From: Plumapathes pennacea
Taxonomy: Eukaryota; Cnidaria; Anthozoa; Antipatharia; Myriopathidae
Assembly (NCBI GenBank): GCA_964036295.1
Contig: OZ038469.1
Location: 186,001-250,000, forward strand
Direction of reading: 5' to 3'
DNA length: 64,000 bases
In this document: positions 13,101 through 25,400 of the stretch, one piece after another
Position numbering within the stretch: the first letter of the stretch is position 1
How the letters are laid out: each line of letters opens with the position of its first letter
Made by a program: the position numbers and the translations under genes
The notes under the pieces: model-generated
Database searches by the model: none
Told to the model about the DNA's origin: nothing
Seen by the model: the letters and a program-made list of their open reading frames with translations, nothing else

Positions 13101-13983
13101 GACAGTATGCTTGCCGGGCTTGACTTGTAGTCTAAAATCAGGCTAAACTTTGCCTTATTAGCCTAAATTTTACTGAAAACTTGATGATGTAATCAGTTTG
13201 CTGATGAGACAGCATTTGCTTCTCATGTTTACACCGCAAATATAATCGATTGCCCCTGATTAGTTCTAGTAATGCAACATTGATTTCAACTTGAACGATG
13301 CAAATAATTCAGGGTGTATCATAAATTTATACAAAAGAGTCCACCAGATCGTATCGCTCGAGTCACGCATAAAACATTAGGTGAAGTTTCTCTTCTGAAA
13401 GTAAACAAAATAACGGCTTTCTTGTCTGTAAATATTCTAGAAGAAAGCTGTGTGAAAATTGATTACTCGGGCAGAACTACTGAAAACAACATTACGCAGT
13501 AAAAATGACAACAGGCACGTGAGATGCAATGAATATTTCACAATAATAAACAAAAACATGCACAAGAGCACGTATCAAACACCGGACTCGAGTGTTGCAC
13601 TTCCCACACTGAATAGACCAACACACACAGGCAAATGCGACAAAACAACTTTTGTTTTGATGGTCTTTCTGATGCACTTTCTGGAAGAAATGCATTGTTA
13701 GTCCGTCGCGCTGATCAGATCTCGTTAGTCCTACCTCCACAAGGTCGATTCCAGTTTTCCTAAACAAAAAAAGAAAACCATGAAACAGCAATTAATACTC
13801 CATACTTCAGAAACTGACGTTTCCAAGTGAAGGCGATGATCAGAATGGAATTTGTACAACCTACCCACACAACTGCAGGAAAATGTCAAATATCGCTTTC
13901 CTTTTCTTCTTGTTGCTCAGGATAAAGCCTAGTCTTTTGGCTCTTGACTTAGACGCCACATGTCCATTCTTTCCTGAATACAT
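10164..13983 (-). CDS. ITPK1: Inositol-tetrakisphosphate 1-kinase
   Basis: ATP-grasp kinase that phosphorylates inositol polyphosphates, including Ins(3,4,5,6)P4, on the route to higher inositol phosphates; cytosolic. Twelve exons: 13983-13865, 13759-13735, 12849-12724, 12432-12315, 12129-12031, 11755-11712, 11540-11445, 11319-11250, 11119-11046, 10810-10727, 10602-10521 and 10306-10164. They sum to 1080 nt, 359 residues, with all phases agreeing. Visible family motifs are KRLGFILSNKKKRK near the start, the hinge PPPCVLQQFVNHNATLYK, FVAGNNHYIVQRPSLKNF, and the metal-binding SLFGIDVLVE and AVIDINYFPGYEG. Exon 2 is only 25 nt. The intron after exon 7 appears to use a GC donor. The start at 13983 is the only ATG before the conserved N-terminus; an upstream extension opens with GTG. 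MRPS18A lies 172 bp away, head to head. Confidence 0.93.
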
Positions 13984-14155
13984 AGTAGATTTATTCTGCT
14001 CCACGAAGCCAGCTTGTGCTTTCGATCCCTTGTTTATAACAGTTTTTGCTGAAAAACAGGATACAACGCCCACACGCCACTTGACCAGCGTACACGCACA
14101 TAAAGGCACGCCCTCATACTCTAGTGCCAGCTCCTCTCAGTAATTTAGACACAAA
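13984..14155. promoter_or_regulatory. Putative bidirectional promoter, ITPK1 / MRPS18A
   Basis: Only 172 bp separate the two divergent start codons, so the genes probably share a bidirectional promoter and short 5' UTRs. No TATA box is apparent. This is inferred from spacing alone. Confidence 0.6.
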
Positions 14156-15897
14156 ATGGCGTCCGGAGCTTCTTTGAGGAAATGCGTTTCATTTGCTTTT
14201 GCATGGCGGGGATCCCAAATTTTCTCCACGACATTGAGGAAACCGTCTTCTTATAAGAGCTTGGCATGGTTTAGTGCGACATCAGCCCGTTCTTTGACCC
14301 AAGTTTCCCAGAGAAAAGAGAGGATGTTCCATAGCCACTGTTCTTCTCCGAGCTGGCTGGGTATGTTTTATGCCCTTGTAGTCCCGATAAAGCAATTATT
14401 GTAAATTTAAAACGCTTCGTTAAGCATTTAGGTCTTCACAATGTTCCTCATTGCAGTGGTGGGCAAGCCTCTTTGTAGATTATCAATAATTGTATTAACA
14501 AAAAAATCTATAAAATGATATTTTTTGTTGCTGTAGGTGTGAAAGCGTCCAGTCTGACTGTCGATGTTCCTTCTCCTAAAGAACCTGTTGGTTGTCCGAT
14601 CTGCAGCAGGGACCTTACATTTACGTACAAGGCAAGGGACATGTCTTTTCTTTATGAGAATCACCATACAATAAAAATCAAAGCAGCAAGGTAGCTGTAA
14701 GCTCGCAAATTTGTAAAAAGGATTTTTTTTCGGAAGTAGCTATTTATAGAACTGGCTCAATTCACCATTTCGTGGTGAACCCGGGCTAAAAAAGTGTTTT
14801 ATAATAATTGAGACAAAAGAATTATCGATTCGGTTTCACGGGTCACGCGACCGCAGCACTCTCCAAATAACTGCGTTGTTCGACACACCCTGTTACTTGC
14901 CTTCATCATGCCCAAATTTGGAAAACCGCAACTGCTTTATTTGGAAATTGTTGACAACAGAGCGAATAGGGAAGCAGGGAAGTAGGGAAGTACGAGGGAA
15001 GGGAAAGTGATTACTATACCTCGCAAATCCCACAAAGTGGGATTCGCGAGCTAATAACAAGAATACTGAGTGTATGCACACACATTGTATAGTGTCGTTA
15101 ACACCTGCTAAATTTCCATTGTTTCCTCAGGATGTGCTGTTTTTATCACAGTTCCTCTCTCCAGAAGGTCGCATGTTAAACAGACGAGTCACAGGTGTGT
15201 GGTTCATTTCTCTGTCATATGGATAATGGAATACACTGTATCTCCTATCTAGACCCTGAATGTGATTACTACTTATTAAATATTCCTACTAATTATTATG
15301 TATACATACCACATGAGATGGTTCATAAGATGCACACACATCTGGTCAGGTCTTAGAAACAATTTCAGCCAATGTTTTGAAGTTTGAAGTCCAGCCGTTG
15401 TGGGCACCATCTTGGATTTCAAACACTGGGCAGAAAACATTATACATTACATATATTATTATTACTACTTAAAATATATATTAGAATAAGCTTTGGTGCT
15501 CATTCTAATATTGTTTATTACCTTTACATTCCAAAATATATTCCAATAACTAATTTTTTAACATTTTGCAATGTGTTAATATTGCTGTGTGTGTTTCTTT
15601 TTTCAGGTGTCTGTGGAAAACAACAAAAAAAGTTGGAGAAAACAGTAAAGATATCCAGAAGACTGGGTTAGTTTCCTTTTGTCTGTAGTGATTGGTCTGG
15701 GGTAGCTATGTGTTCTATTTCCCCAAATCAAAATTTTCAGGGCTGTTCATACATGTTTGCTTTATGTGCATGATCATCACCACAACTTGCAAATGTTTAT
15801 ACTAATACATATATATGGTTTGTTTTAATCACCCACAGGTCTTCTCCCCAAATTTGGAAATCCATCATCATTCACTATTAAGGAGCAGAAAAAGTGA
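14156..15897 (+). CDS. MRPS18A: Mitochondrial ribosomal protein S18A (mL66 type)
   Basis: A bS18-type zinc-motif protein that in mammals sits in the large mitoribosomal subunit. Five exons: 14156-14360, 14537-14628, 15131-15194, 15607-15666 and 15839-15897. The first exon encodes a Ser/Arg-rich N-terminus without acidic residues, fitting a mitochondrial targeting peptide. Then come GCPICSRDLTFTYK, DVLFLSQFLSPEGRMLNRR, VTGVCGKQQKKLEK and GLLPKFGNPSSF, in the order found in MRPS18A. The product is about 159 residues, shorter at the C-terminus than the human protein (about 196). The second intron begins GCAAGG, a GC-AG intron; no GT donor nearby keeps the frame. A candidate polyadenylation signal lies at about 15924. 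Confidence 0.88.
15020..15050. repeat. 31-bp near-perfect hairpin
   Basis: CTCGCAAATCCCAC, a 3-base loop, then GTGGGATTCGCGAG: 13 of 14 stem positions pair. It lies in the MRPS18A intron upstream of 15131, next to a purine-rich GGGAAG tract. It could be a foldback element remnant; no terminator role is expected in an animal. Confidence 0.7.
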
Positions 15898-16497
15898 TGC
15901 ATTGTGCTGGTTGTAAAAATTTTCAATAAAAATTGTCTTTTCAATAATAAATGACGTTGATGTACCAAGAACATGATTGTAACAGTGCCACAGCACTGGG
16001 AAAAAGTACATGCGTGCTGATGCCATGGACCTACCCCCAAGTGCCCATATCAGGAAAGTTGTCAGAATGTTCCAAACAATTTATTATTTTGTAGAAATTT
16101 TGTGGTCGTAAAGACAAAACATTGGCTTGTTTTGAGACCGGTTGTCTCAGAAAATACTGTATGTATTAGCTACCTTTTTGAGAATGAAAAGTGAGAAACA
16201 TAAAATTAACATGGGTAGTGCTTATACTGTAGTCTTTTCCTTGTAAGAAGGCAGTGGAAAAAGTTTCGTTCAGTCCCCGCCCGGGCACTACGATGATAAG
16301 AGCCTGGAAACTGATATTGGAAACATTCGCCAACATGGCTTCCGGCGACAAGAGTCAGTTTGTTTCTGAGCAAATGCTTGTCAATTGAGACAGGTGATGA
16401 GGCAGCAGCTGTGGTGCTTATGGTCTAAACAGTTTCTGTTGTGTCGCTGGTGGCGCGGTTTGCAAGTCGATTGAAGATCATAGAGTATCATTCAGCC
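15898..16497. other. Spacer between MRPS18A and UNC79
   Basis: About 600 bp holding the MRPS18A 3' UTR and, presumably, the UNC79 promoter and 5' UTR. No further gene or element recognised. Confidence 0.5.
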
Positions 16498-19400
16498 ATG
16501 TCTCGGCACAAGTCAACAAGAGCAGAACAATGTAAGCCGCGTAGTCTGTATTTATCCATATTCTGTCTTTCTATACACATATACACAATCGGTAAATACT
16601 CAAAATAACACAGAAGGTGGCTGTCTTATTTTTAACCATCAGGACGCTACATGTGACGGGATTTTTAAATTTTAGTCAATTTGTATTTTTTGACGGAATT
16701 TGCACCTGTTCCAACAGCTCTTTGGATAAATTAGTTGTACACTTGTATAACTCTGTACAGAGATGTGAACCTTAATGGATTTCCATGGAGGAAATTTAGC
16801 ATATTGCATGGTATTCTACACTGCACATTTGTTAGTATGCTATTATACTCTATGTAAGGAATAACTTAGTGCTGATGTTTTGCTGAAACACTGAGTTGAA
16901 TAACAGCGTTTAAAGTGTATAGAGTGAATAAAGCAGGAGAGGGTATATGGATGGAGAGCTATACTCCTGGTACTTTTTTTTGTGGGGGGGGGGGGGGGGG
17001 GCAGGGGGGGTCCCTTGGAATCTAACTCACCAACCCCCCCCCTCCCAAGTCTGTACATGTCGAAATATTTCAAGGATGTATTATTCAATATGAATATTGC
17101 GATACTGATCAATTTTTTCAAAACAGTCAGTGCTAAAGTGCATGGCTTGATGGAGATATACAGAAGACTTCACCACAGAACCCTGCCACTTCCAACAGGA
17201 AATGATGTTGCAAACTACCTCAAATGGTTCCAGCAAACTTTACAAAGGTTTGAATTGTTGAAATATTGAGAAAATTATTGATATTCCCCCTAACGTACTA
17301 CTTAATGTGATCATTTTTTTTTCAGTCTGGTAAAGGAAACCCAGCCCACTGTGCTGGAAGGAAAGAATATGTTCAATCACCATAGCTACCCCAACATGGA
17401 CTACACCGGGCTGTACCAGGCAGTCATGAAGATCACAGAAGTCGTGCCGGTAGTGGAGGTTGGCGTCCAAGGTTGGGAACTTTAGTGATCAGCTAGATAA
17501 TATTTTCATCAGACAGTTGGTTTTGACTAAATTACTTTTTTATGTCCATTGAATATCAACATAAAATAAGAAGTTGACTGAGGTAGATTTCCCATTTTGA
17601 AGAACATAGAAGGAAGATCTGAAAATTAAAGTTTCCAGTTCCATAAGACTAATGTTTGTTTACATATGTGCATATTTTTCTGTCAGCATTTGCAGAGAGT
17701 GTTCTATCGATTGTGGCATCTCTGGTGCCGTTTTTACCCAAAGACCTATTGGATTCTTTGCCCATGACTCTTGCGATGGTGCTCACAGTTTGGCCAGCGG
17801 AACTTCATCACTACATCATTAACCTGTTTTGTGGTTATCTCTTACCAATACTGTTAGGTAAGTGTAATCTATAAATCATCTCAAGGTACCATACATTATT
17901 TTGAATGTGCAACACCATAACACATACTATGGTGTTGTACAGTTATTTTTTATGTACATATATGTTATACACTTATAAGAGTATTAATACTATTTGTCTT
18001 TGTGATGCATGCAACCAAATTGTCTCTCCTTCAAAGTAATAACTAATATTAAATACTGCAAATTATTTGCTTCTGCTTTGGTTAAAAGGAATGGTTTTTG
18101 CACAGCCTTTTTGTGATTGGCTTTAAAACAGTAATAGAGGTTTTGGCATGCAACTTGGCTGCCCTGCACAACCTCTATTACATTGGTAATTTATGTTTAT
18201 AAAAGGTGCATTTAAAACTGATTTTATTGCCAATTTATTTCTTGACAGCTGTGCTTCATCCAGGCAACTTGTCTTCATATGCCTCCCTATGCTGCCCCGC
18301 TCTGATCATGACCATTCTGCAGTATTGTGGTGACAGTAAACAACAGGCACAGTTCATTGAAACTATGATGAGGTACAAGAGAGACGTTTGTCTTGACCTC
18401 CTGGCTGTGCTTGCATACGGCCCTGCTGGTGTGTTGAACTCTGCTGGTCAGATTCTGCTGCATTATTTTCCTTTGAAGAATGTTGGTTAGTATAATTTAT
18501 GATACCTGTACATAAAGCACGACACATTGCACACTGCTCACCATATAAGTAGGTGACTCCTGTATTGTTAATTAGTAACAATTCCTGATAGAATAACTGG
18601 TGTGGTTTAAGAATGTGATAACCAGCAGCTTTTCTCTCCTAGAGGATTTAATGCTCTGATGTTTCTGCCATTTTCAACATGGCTGCCATGCAAATTCTCT
18701 GTTGGTGTTTTGTTTGTCTGTCAGGTGGAGCAGATGACTGGCAGTTCCTCTATGAGGCCTGGCACCCAGCCAAGTGTCAGAACCCAGATTGCACGGTGCC
18801 CAGTACTAACCACCCTGTCAAGATCTGTCTGGATGGTATGTATGCTGCAGCCATTTGTTCAGCTGCTCCTCCAGTGTTCATCTGCAAGAAATGTGCAGAG
18901 CAGGCAGGCCCTAATGTCCAACAAGACGGCTTCCTACTGGATATCGTTCAACCAATGGGGAAAATGCGTCGGACTTGCGAAACAAAATTGTGTAAGGGGA
19001 ATGGGACCCCCTGCTCATACATGTGCTTCTCCTATGACTGCATCAAAGAAAACAGGTATGGATGTGTCAGTAGATGCTATGTTATTCTTGGTACATGTAG
19101 GAGAGAGATCTAGCTGCTTTTAATTTGGTACTCATCCTTACAATACAGTTCCCACTGGATAGTTTATTTCCCTTTGATAGCATACAGAACTATACAACCA
19201 TGTGTAGGGACCAGTGCTTTTACAAGTTTACAAGTGTACAGGGCTTTTACAAGGGCTTGGATAAGTTTGGTTAGACTTTTCAACCAGTTTTATTTTCTAT
19301 TGACCCCTTAATGCCAGTTGAGCATAAGCACGATTTAGCTATTTAATTGGCTGGTTTATTATGTTATTTTGTCAGACTGCGAGCCTTGACTTTGTGTTAT

Positions 19401-22400
19401 GGTTGTCACGAGCGTATCCATGGTAGCAGTACAGGAAAAGATCATGTCACCCAGAACCTGTTCCCAGACCCTTGGTCACTACAAGGTCCACACCAAGCCT
19501 ACCCCACAGAGGCAGTGGTTCGACTTCTAGGAGAAGCCAGGCCATGCCACAAGACAGCAAGTGACATGATAGGGTATAGCATGTATACTCTACATAAACA
19601 TAGCTGTATCTATGAGTTCTGAGTTTAATTTAACAAAACAAACCAGCAAACTGGCTCAACAGACTCACAATTTGGCCCAACACAACTGGGTTTGAGCAGG
19701 TTACACCAGGTTTCGTTATGGAAATTAAGGTTCTTTTTTTGTGCCTTGAGTTGGCTTGGGTCATCTTTTGAGTCCATTTGGCCACCCACTGTCTGATGCT
19801 ATATCTGTCCTTATTTTCATTTGCAGATTTGACCAGGATGTACTACAAACTGAAGAAGAAGGCATGGAGGAAGATGACAACGACATTGACAACAGGCGCC
19901 TACTGAGCCGTTTTGGAGTTTCACTCCTGATTGGTCTCTGCAATGAACCAATGAACTGTGAGTCCACAGAACGACTTGGCCGTTTGGTCTCCATGGTGAT
20001 GACATGGGTGGAGTCGACAGCCTCACTAGCAAGGGATCACTATGGAGAGTTATTGAAGAGGCTTGCAAGTCAGCATGCTTGTCGTTGGCTCTTGACAGTC
20101 AGGGAACACCGGTTTGACTTGTTTTGCAGGTGCTTGTGTCCTAACCCGCCAGAGTATGTTAGAGTTGGAGGCTGTTGGAACAGCCTGAGTAGCACAGTGC
20201 GGCAACACACAGAGGGACTGCACCGTCTTTCTCTACTCATCCCTCATCAACTCATTACAGTTGAGGTAAGTGAAGACTTTATCATATTCAGTATTTTCTT
20301 TATTTCACTCATTTCATTTTCTTCTTATTGACAGGTCTGGGAGGTTGTCATGCCGCAATGGATGGAGGCAATTAAAACCGATGTGCCTGGCGAGGAACTG
20401 GGTAGATTCAAAATGTTGTTCACGTAAGTCATGCAATGCGCAAATAATAATAAAATCTTGAAAAAAATAGTGATAAGATAGAAGTGCTTAAAGCACGTGT
20501 CGGGTCTCTACGCGTCAGTTTGTTGATTCCAATCTTGTTTGTTTTGTCTTCTGTTCTTTCAGTCAAATCTTTGATCCGATTTTGTCGCCTTACAAGCTCC
20601 CGGTGGACACACAGCTTGGTTTTGTGAGGAATGCTCTGGAGTCAGTTGTGTTTACAAGTCAAGTGCAGGCTCTGACCTGGCTCCAGGTGCGTTGCAAAGA
20701 CAAACACCAACAACAGAAACACCAGGCATGATTTGTTTTCTCGCTCACAAGATTGTGACGCGTTTCCTGATCAAGTGTTTTTCGTTGTCTTCTTTGTCTT
20801 AGATTCTTTCTCGAGTGGATGTTTTAATCAACCTGGACATGTTGCTAGAAATGTTCCTCAAGACAGTACGCTACCACTCCAACTCTACTGCTGCTGTTGA
20901 TAATGTCGTCACTATGTTTCCATTTCCGCTGTTCTCGAACCAAGCCCCCGCGTCACCCGCGCGATCTGACGTCCCCACCACACCGTCTAGTGTTGTGTCA
21001 CCAGACTTGAACCAGCTCGACTCAGTACTCTCTTGTTTCATCATGCAGCTGGACTTACTTGTTAAACAGGTTTGTGGTGCACGTGAATGTGTGAAATAGA
21101 CGTGATCTTGGGTTCGTCGTGTTCAAATGCTTCGTTTTAATGAGGTTATCAGAAATTAAGACAATCATTCTTATTTGTAAGAGACGATGAACGCAATAGA
21201 ATCTCAGCGAAAAAGGGATAATTGAGCAGTGAAGTAACGAAGACATAAGGAATATCGAGACAATTTTTCTTGGCCTCTCGGGTTGCCGTCGCCGTCCTTA
21301 TCTCTGTACTATCTTCATGTAGTGGGGTGTTTTTTTGGTGCATTTTTCACGCTTCATCGTCTGAAATTGATCCTCTCTTTAATATTCCCCAGATCAATGT
21401 CCGTTACGAGCGCCACAGAACATTTGTTACGTCAGCAGAGCGTGAAGACATCCGGCGACTGCTTAAACTTATGCTCGACGTGTCCTGGGACGAGAAGCAC
21501 GGGGATCATTCAGTAGGAAGGTGCAGTCAGTGCGACCTGGCGAGTATCTGGTTCAAACTGGCTCATCTGTTAGTCGACTGCGTGTACCCTGAGGGAGGAC
21601 CAGTTCCCGAGGAAGACACTTTAAATGCTATCGCTTATGGGCGAATTGGTCGCAGTAACACAGCCACGTCTCTTAAGAGTTCGAGTATGTTATTTATTGA
21701 TCCTCTTGTTACGACCATGAGGTAACGCGCATTTTATAAGACAACGTATTCTGTACATAAACCTTACCGCTGATGTAAGCACGCGAAAACATTGGCGGGA
21801 CCAGACTCCCGAGCGCTGAGTTTAAGGGAACCATCTTACCATTTTTTACTAATGGCCGCAGCCAATACTTCTCTTCAGACTTTGACATCTATTAATCTCG
21901 TGTAACTAAGGAACGACACTGTAGTTAAGAACTGATTTAGTTATGAATTCTCACTTCATCACTCATACATTTTCTTCACAACTGGTTGGGAGAATTAGCG
22001 TTATTAACAAGTTGCCACGTCGCTTTTCAGTTTCCCACAAGAGCTCCCAAGTGGAAACCATCGACGAGGAAGTATTTGAGGACGCCGTGGAAGAGCTACA
22101 TACGGCGGAGCATCTCCATGACAACCCAGAGAGTACTGCAGATGTTTCTGTTCACGAGAAAGAAGTCACGTTATCAGAAGCGACGTCTTCCTGTGGCACG
22201 CGCAACGCGGGCTCCAATCCTGGCACAAATTCTTCACCGCAGTTACAGTTAATGCTGGGGTTTCTCAAAGTAAGTGTGGGTCGCATGTTTTGGACGATGC
22301 TGGCGTTTCGCAAAGTTTACATAGACTACTACTACTAGTATATCGTCCGTGGAAGTTTTGATCCTCACTCTGTTCTCTTCCAGGAGCTCCCCAGACACGA

Positions 22401-25400
22401 GGATCTTAATGCGCAGCTCAGCATCATGAGATGCCTGAAAACCCTGCTGTTGAGGGGAGACTATCTGCGCATGGCCGTGGACGCTAACCCGGAATGTCTG
22501 GCGCACCTTCAGGAGGCGTTCATTTTAAAGTATGATTTTGGTTTTAGGAGAACCGCGAGTGACTCGTTCACATCTGTACTCGCGTACACATCACTTGTAC
22601 AACAGCACACGATTGAACATGTGATCCATAAACTCAAGTTGTGCCATCTCTTGCTATTTAGCTGGGATGTTTTGTGGTGTTCGTGATTGTGTAGATATAG
22701 TTTGTTTTTTTTTTGTTTCAGTACGTGGTGAGTAGGTGAAGCCTGCTTTTGCTTTCTTAGCGCGTGGTAACTTGTGTAAATGTAGTGTGCGTTATGCAGA
22801 TACAGCGTCCTTGTTTCCTCAGCTTGTGGTCTCTCGTGCAAGCGGAACACTCGGAACTCTCCCAGCTGTGTGTGCAAGTACTCCTGCATTGCATCTGCCA
22901 TCCGCATGGAGCTGAGAAACTTTGTCAGGAAGTTGAGAGCGCTTTCTGTGATGATGACTGGCGGGTGCGATTCTCGGCTGTGGAAAAGGTCACCGTCATT
23001 GCCAGATTCTTAGAGAAAGAGAACATCAAGTCTAACAACATTGCCATGTCGGCCTTAGCGCATTGTATCACTTACTTAGTGGGCGCAGTAGAGGATATTT
23101 GCACAGCGGTCACCACCAGGGCCGTTGCCATGTTAGGCACCATATCCGCGTCCGCCTTGAAGTTCCTTTATAAGTGCATTGAGCATCAATACGATGAAGT
23201 CCCTCGAGACCGTCTGCTTCTGATTCACACTTGCCGGATTCTCCACCGCATGTTGACCCAGTCCACCCCCCTGTGTGGACAGTTCTTTATCCGGCGCTTC
23301 AAGCATCTCCTTATTGAGAACGCAGATTTTGTTTCGTTTGCGGGCCCCAAAAGCTCCTCAAGCCCAGGGATCACTGCAGCACAGGCGGCGAGTCCCTCTC
23401 ATGTGAGCGAGAGTTCCGTAAATTCTGGCGCTGATGGCCGCAAGAGATCAGGTCTGTCGGCAGGTGTTGTGTGACAGGTGTTATTGTGTTGTGTGACGTG
23501 TGTTACAGGTGTTACGTTATTGTGCAGCAGACATTTTGTGATATTCATTACGCGTTGCTGTTTCTGTGTGACTGGGTGTTAGGTGTCACTGTTGTCATGG
23601 ATACATTGAATAAGCAAATAATTTTTTTTATTTGTTTCTCCAGCTGTCCATCTTATTCGTTCCCAGTCCACTCATAAGTCTTTCCACTCTCGCGGTGGCA
23701 CATTTGCCTCTATTGGACTACCGCTGACCAGGTCGTGTGCGGTCTTCAGGTGTACATACACCTTAAAGTTTTCTGGGGAGAAAGTTACTTACAACCGGGA
23801 GGACTCGGCAACAGGTAATGCACTGTACACGGGTCGTTCTCTGCTTGACTGTGTTATTTGTTGGGGGTGGGGTGTGGCGGGATGGATTACTACCAGTTCC
23901 TGGAATAGAGGAAGGTCTTCAATGCGGAGAGATTTGATCGAAAGAACGGCAGTAGGTGTGTTGTCCTAAGTAATAAAATGCTAGGAGAAAAAAAGACAAA
24001 ATATTGCGGGGATGTTGACTGCCAAATCGTTTTTACTTTCTTTTCTTTTTGATAGGAAACGGCAAATCTGCCAGTGGAGGTCACAAGCGACGCGTGACCA
24101 ATGGTTTGTCCAATCAGGACCCTGACACTGATGGCAAAGAGCGCATGTTTTTGGGCGGGCAACTGCAGTCCAATCTGCCCACACTTGAAGAAGAGGACAC
24201 TGACAAAGAAAATTCTCGGATGTCGCTGGTTTCGATGGAATCCGTCGCAAGTCAGGGGGGTGGTGTCGTACCCGAGGGGGGTAGTATGGAGGCAGAAGCT
24301 ACATACCAGTTGGTGACGTTATCAATGGACTTCCTTGCGTTTCCGGGCGACATGAAGGGCGCAGAACTGCAAAGTCGTGTTAAGACGCAAAGCTATGAAG
24401 TGATTCAGATGAGCCATTACCTAGGAGTACTGATGGGGTACGACATTAAAGTTGGAGAATTCACAGGAAATCCTCTGCGGCTCAGGTAATTATGAGAACA
24501 ATTCAGTGAAAATCAAGTATTCATAAGCAATACCCAATGAAACTCAAGTAGTTATGAGCAATACCCAATGCAATTCAAGTATTTATGAGAAATATTCTAC
24601 GCAATTCAAGTTATCGTGAGAAACATCCATTGCAACTAAGGCCTGTTTTAGGCGTCGAACTTCACATGTGTCGAATACAATGCAAATGAGCAAAATCTGT
24701 TGTTCCAGCATATTTACGTTGTATTCGACGCATGTGATGTTGGACGTTTAAAACAGGCCTAAGTTAAATGGAGAGAGTTTTTTTAATTTTTTAATTTTTT
24801 AATTTTTTTGGTGTGTGTGCTGTCAGGTCGTTCCCAGTGTTTCGTGCGTTCATGGCGGGTATTGTGCAAGTGTTAGATGAGAATCAAGAGTGGGGCGCGG
24901 AGCTACTCAACCTGACGCTTCAGCTCCTGCTGTTTTGTGCCGCGCCCAGGCCCCAAAGAAGGACTGAAGTACCCGATTTTTCTCTCATTCGTTTGCCTCC
25001 ACACATCCGTCACAAGTGGCTGATGACTTGCCTTATAATACTCTACAAGGTAACGTTCTTGTGCACTGAATGCTGTACTCAATTGTAGTCCTCACTCGCG
25101 TGCCCTACTTATATCTGCTGTTTTGCAGCGTTTCAGAATTGAGTAACTTGTTGTGAATATTACCTACAAAACAAACGAGAAAAACAAAAAAAATTTGGGG
25201 ACGTGTATTCTTATCTGAGCACATTCCCGCGAGAGGCATAGGAGAGTTCGAGATTAAAGTCTGCCTTGTCTTGTTAATTCTCCTCGAACTCGAACGGCCA
25301 TGTCAATGTCGGTTTAAGAACTCTCAGATATACGTATAGCTGTTAAAACACAGCTTTATGTCAACTTTGCCCTTCTAATTTGAGCATTAAACGTATTAAA

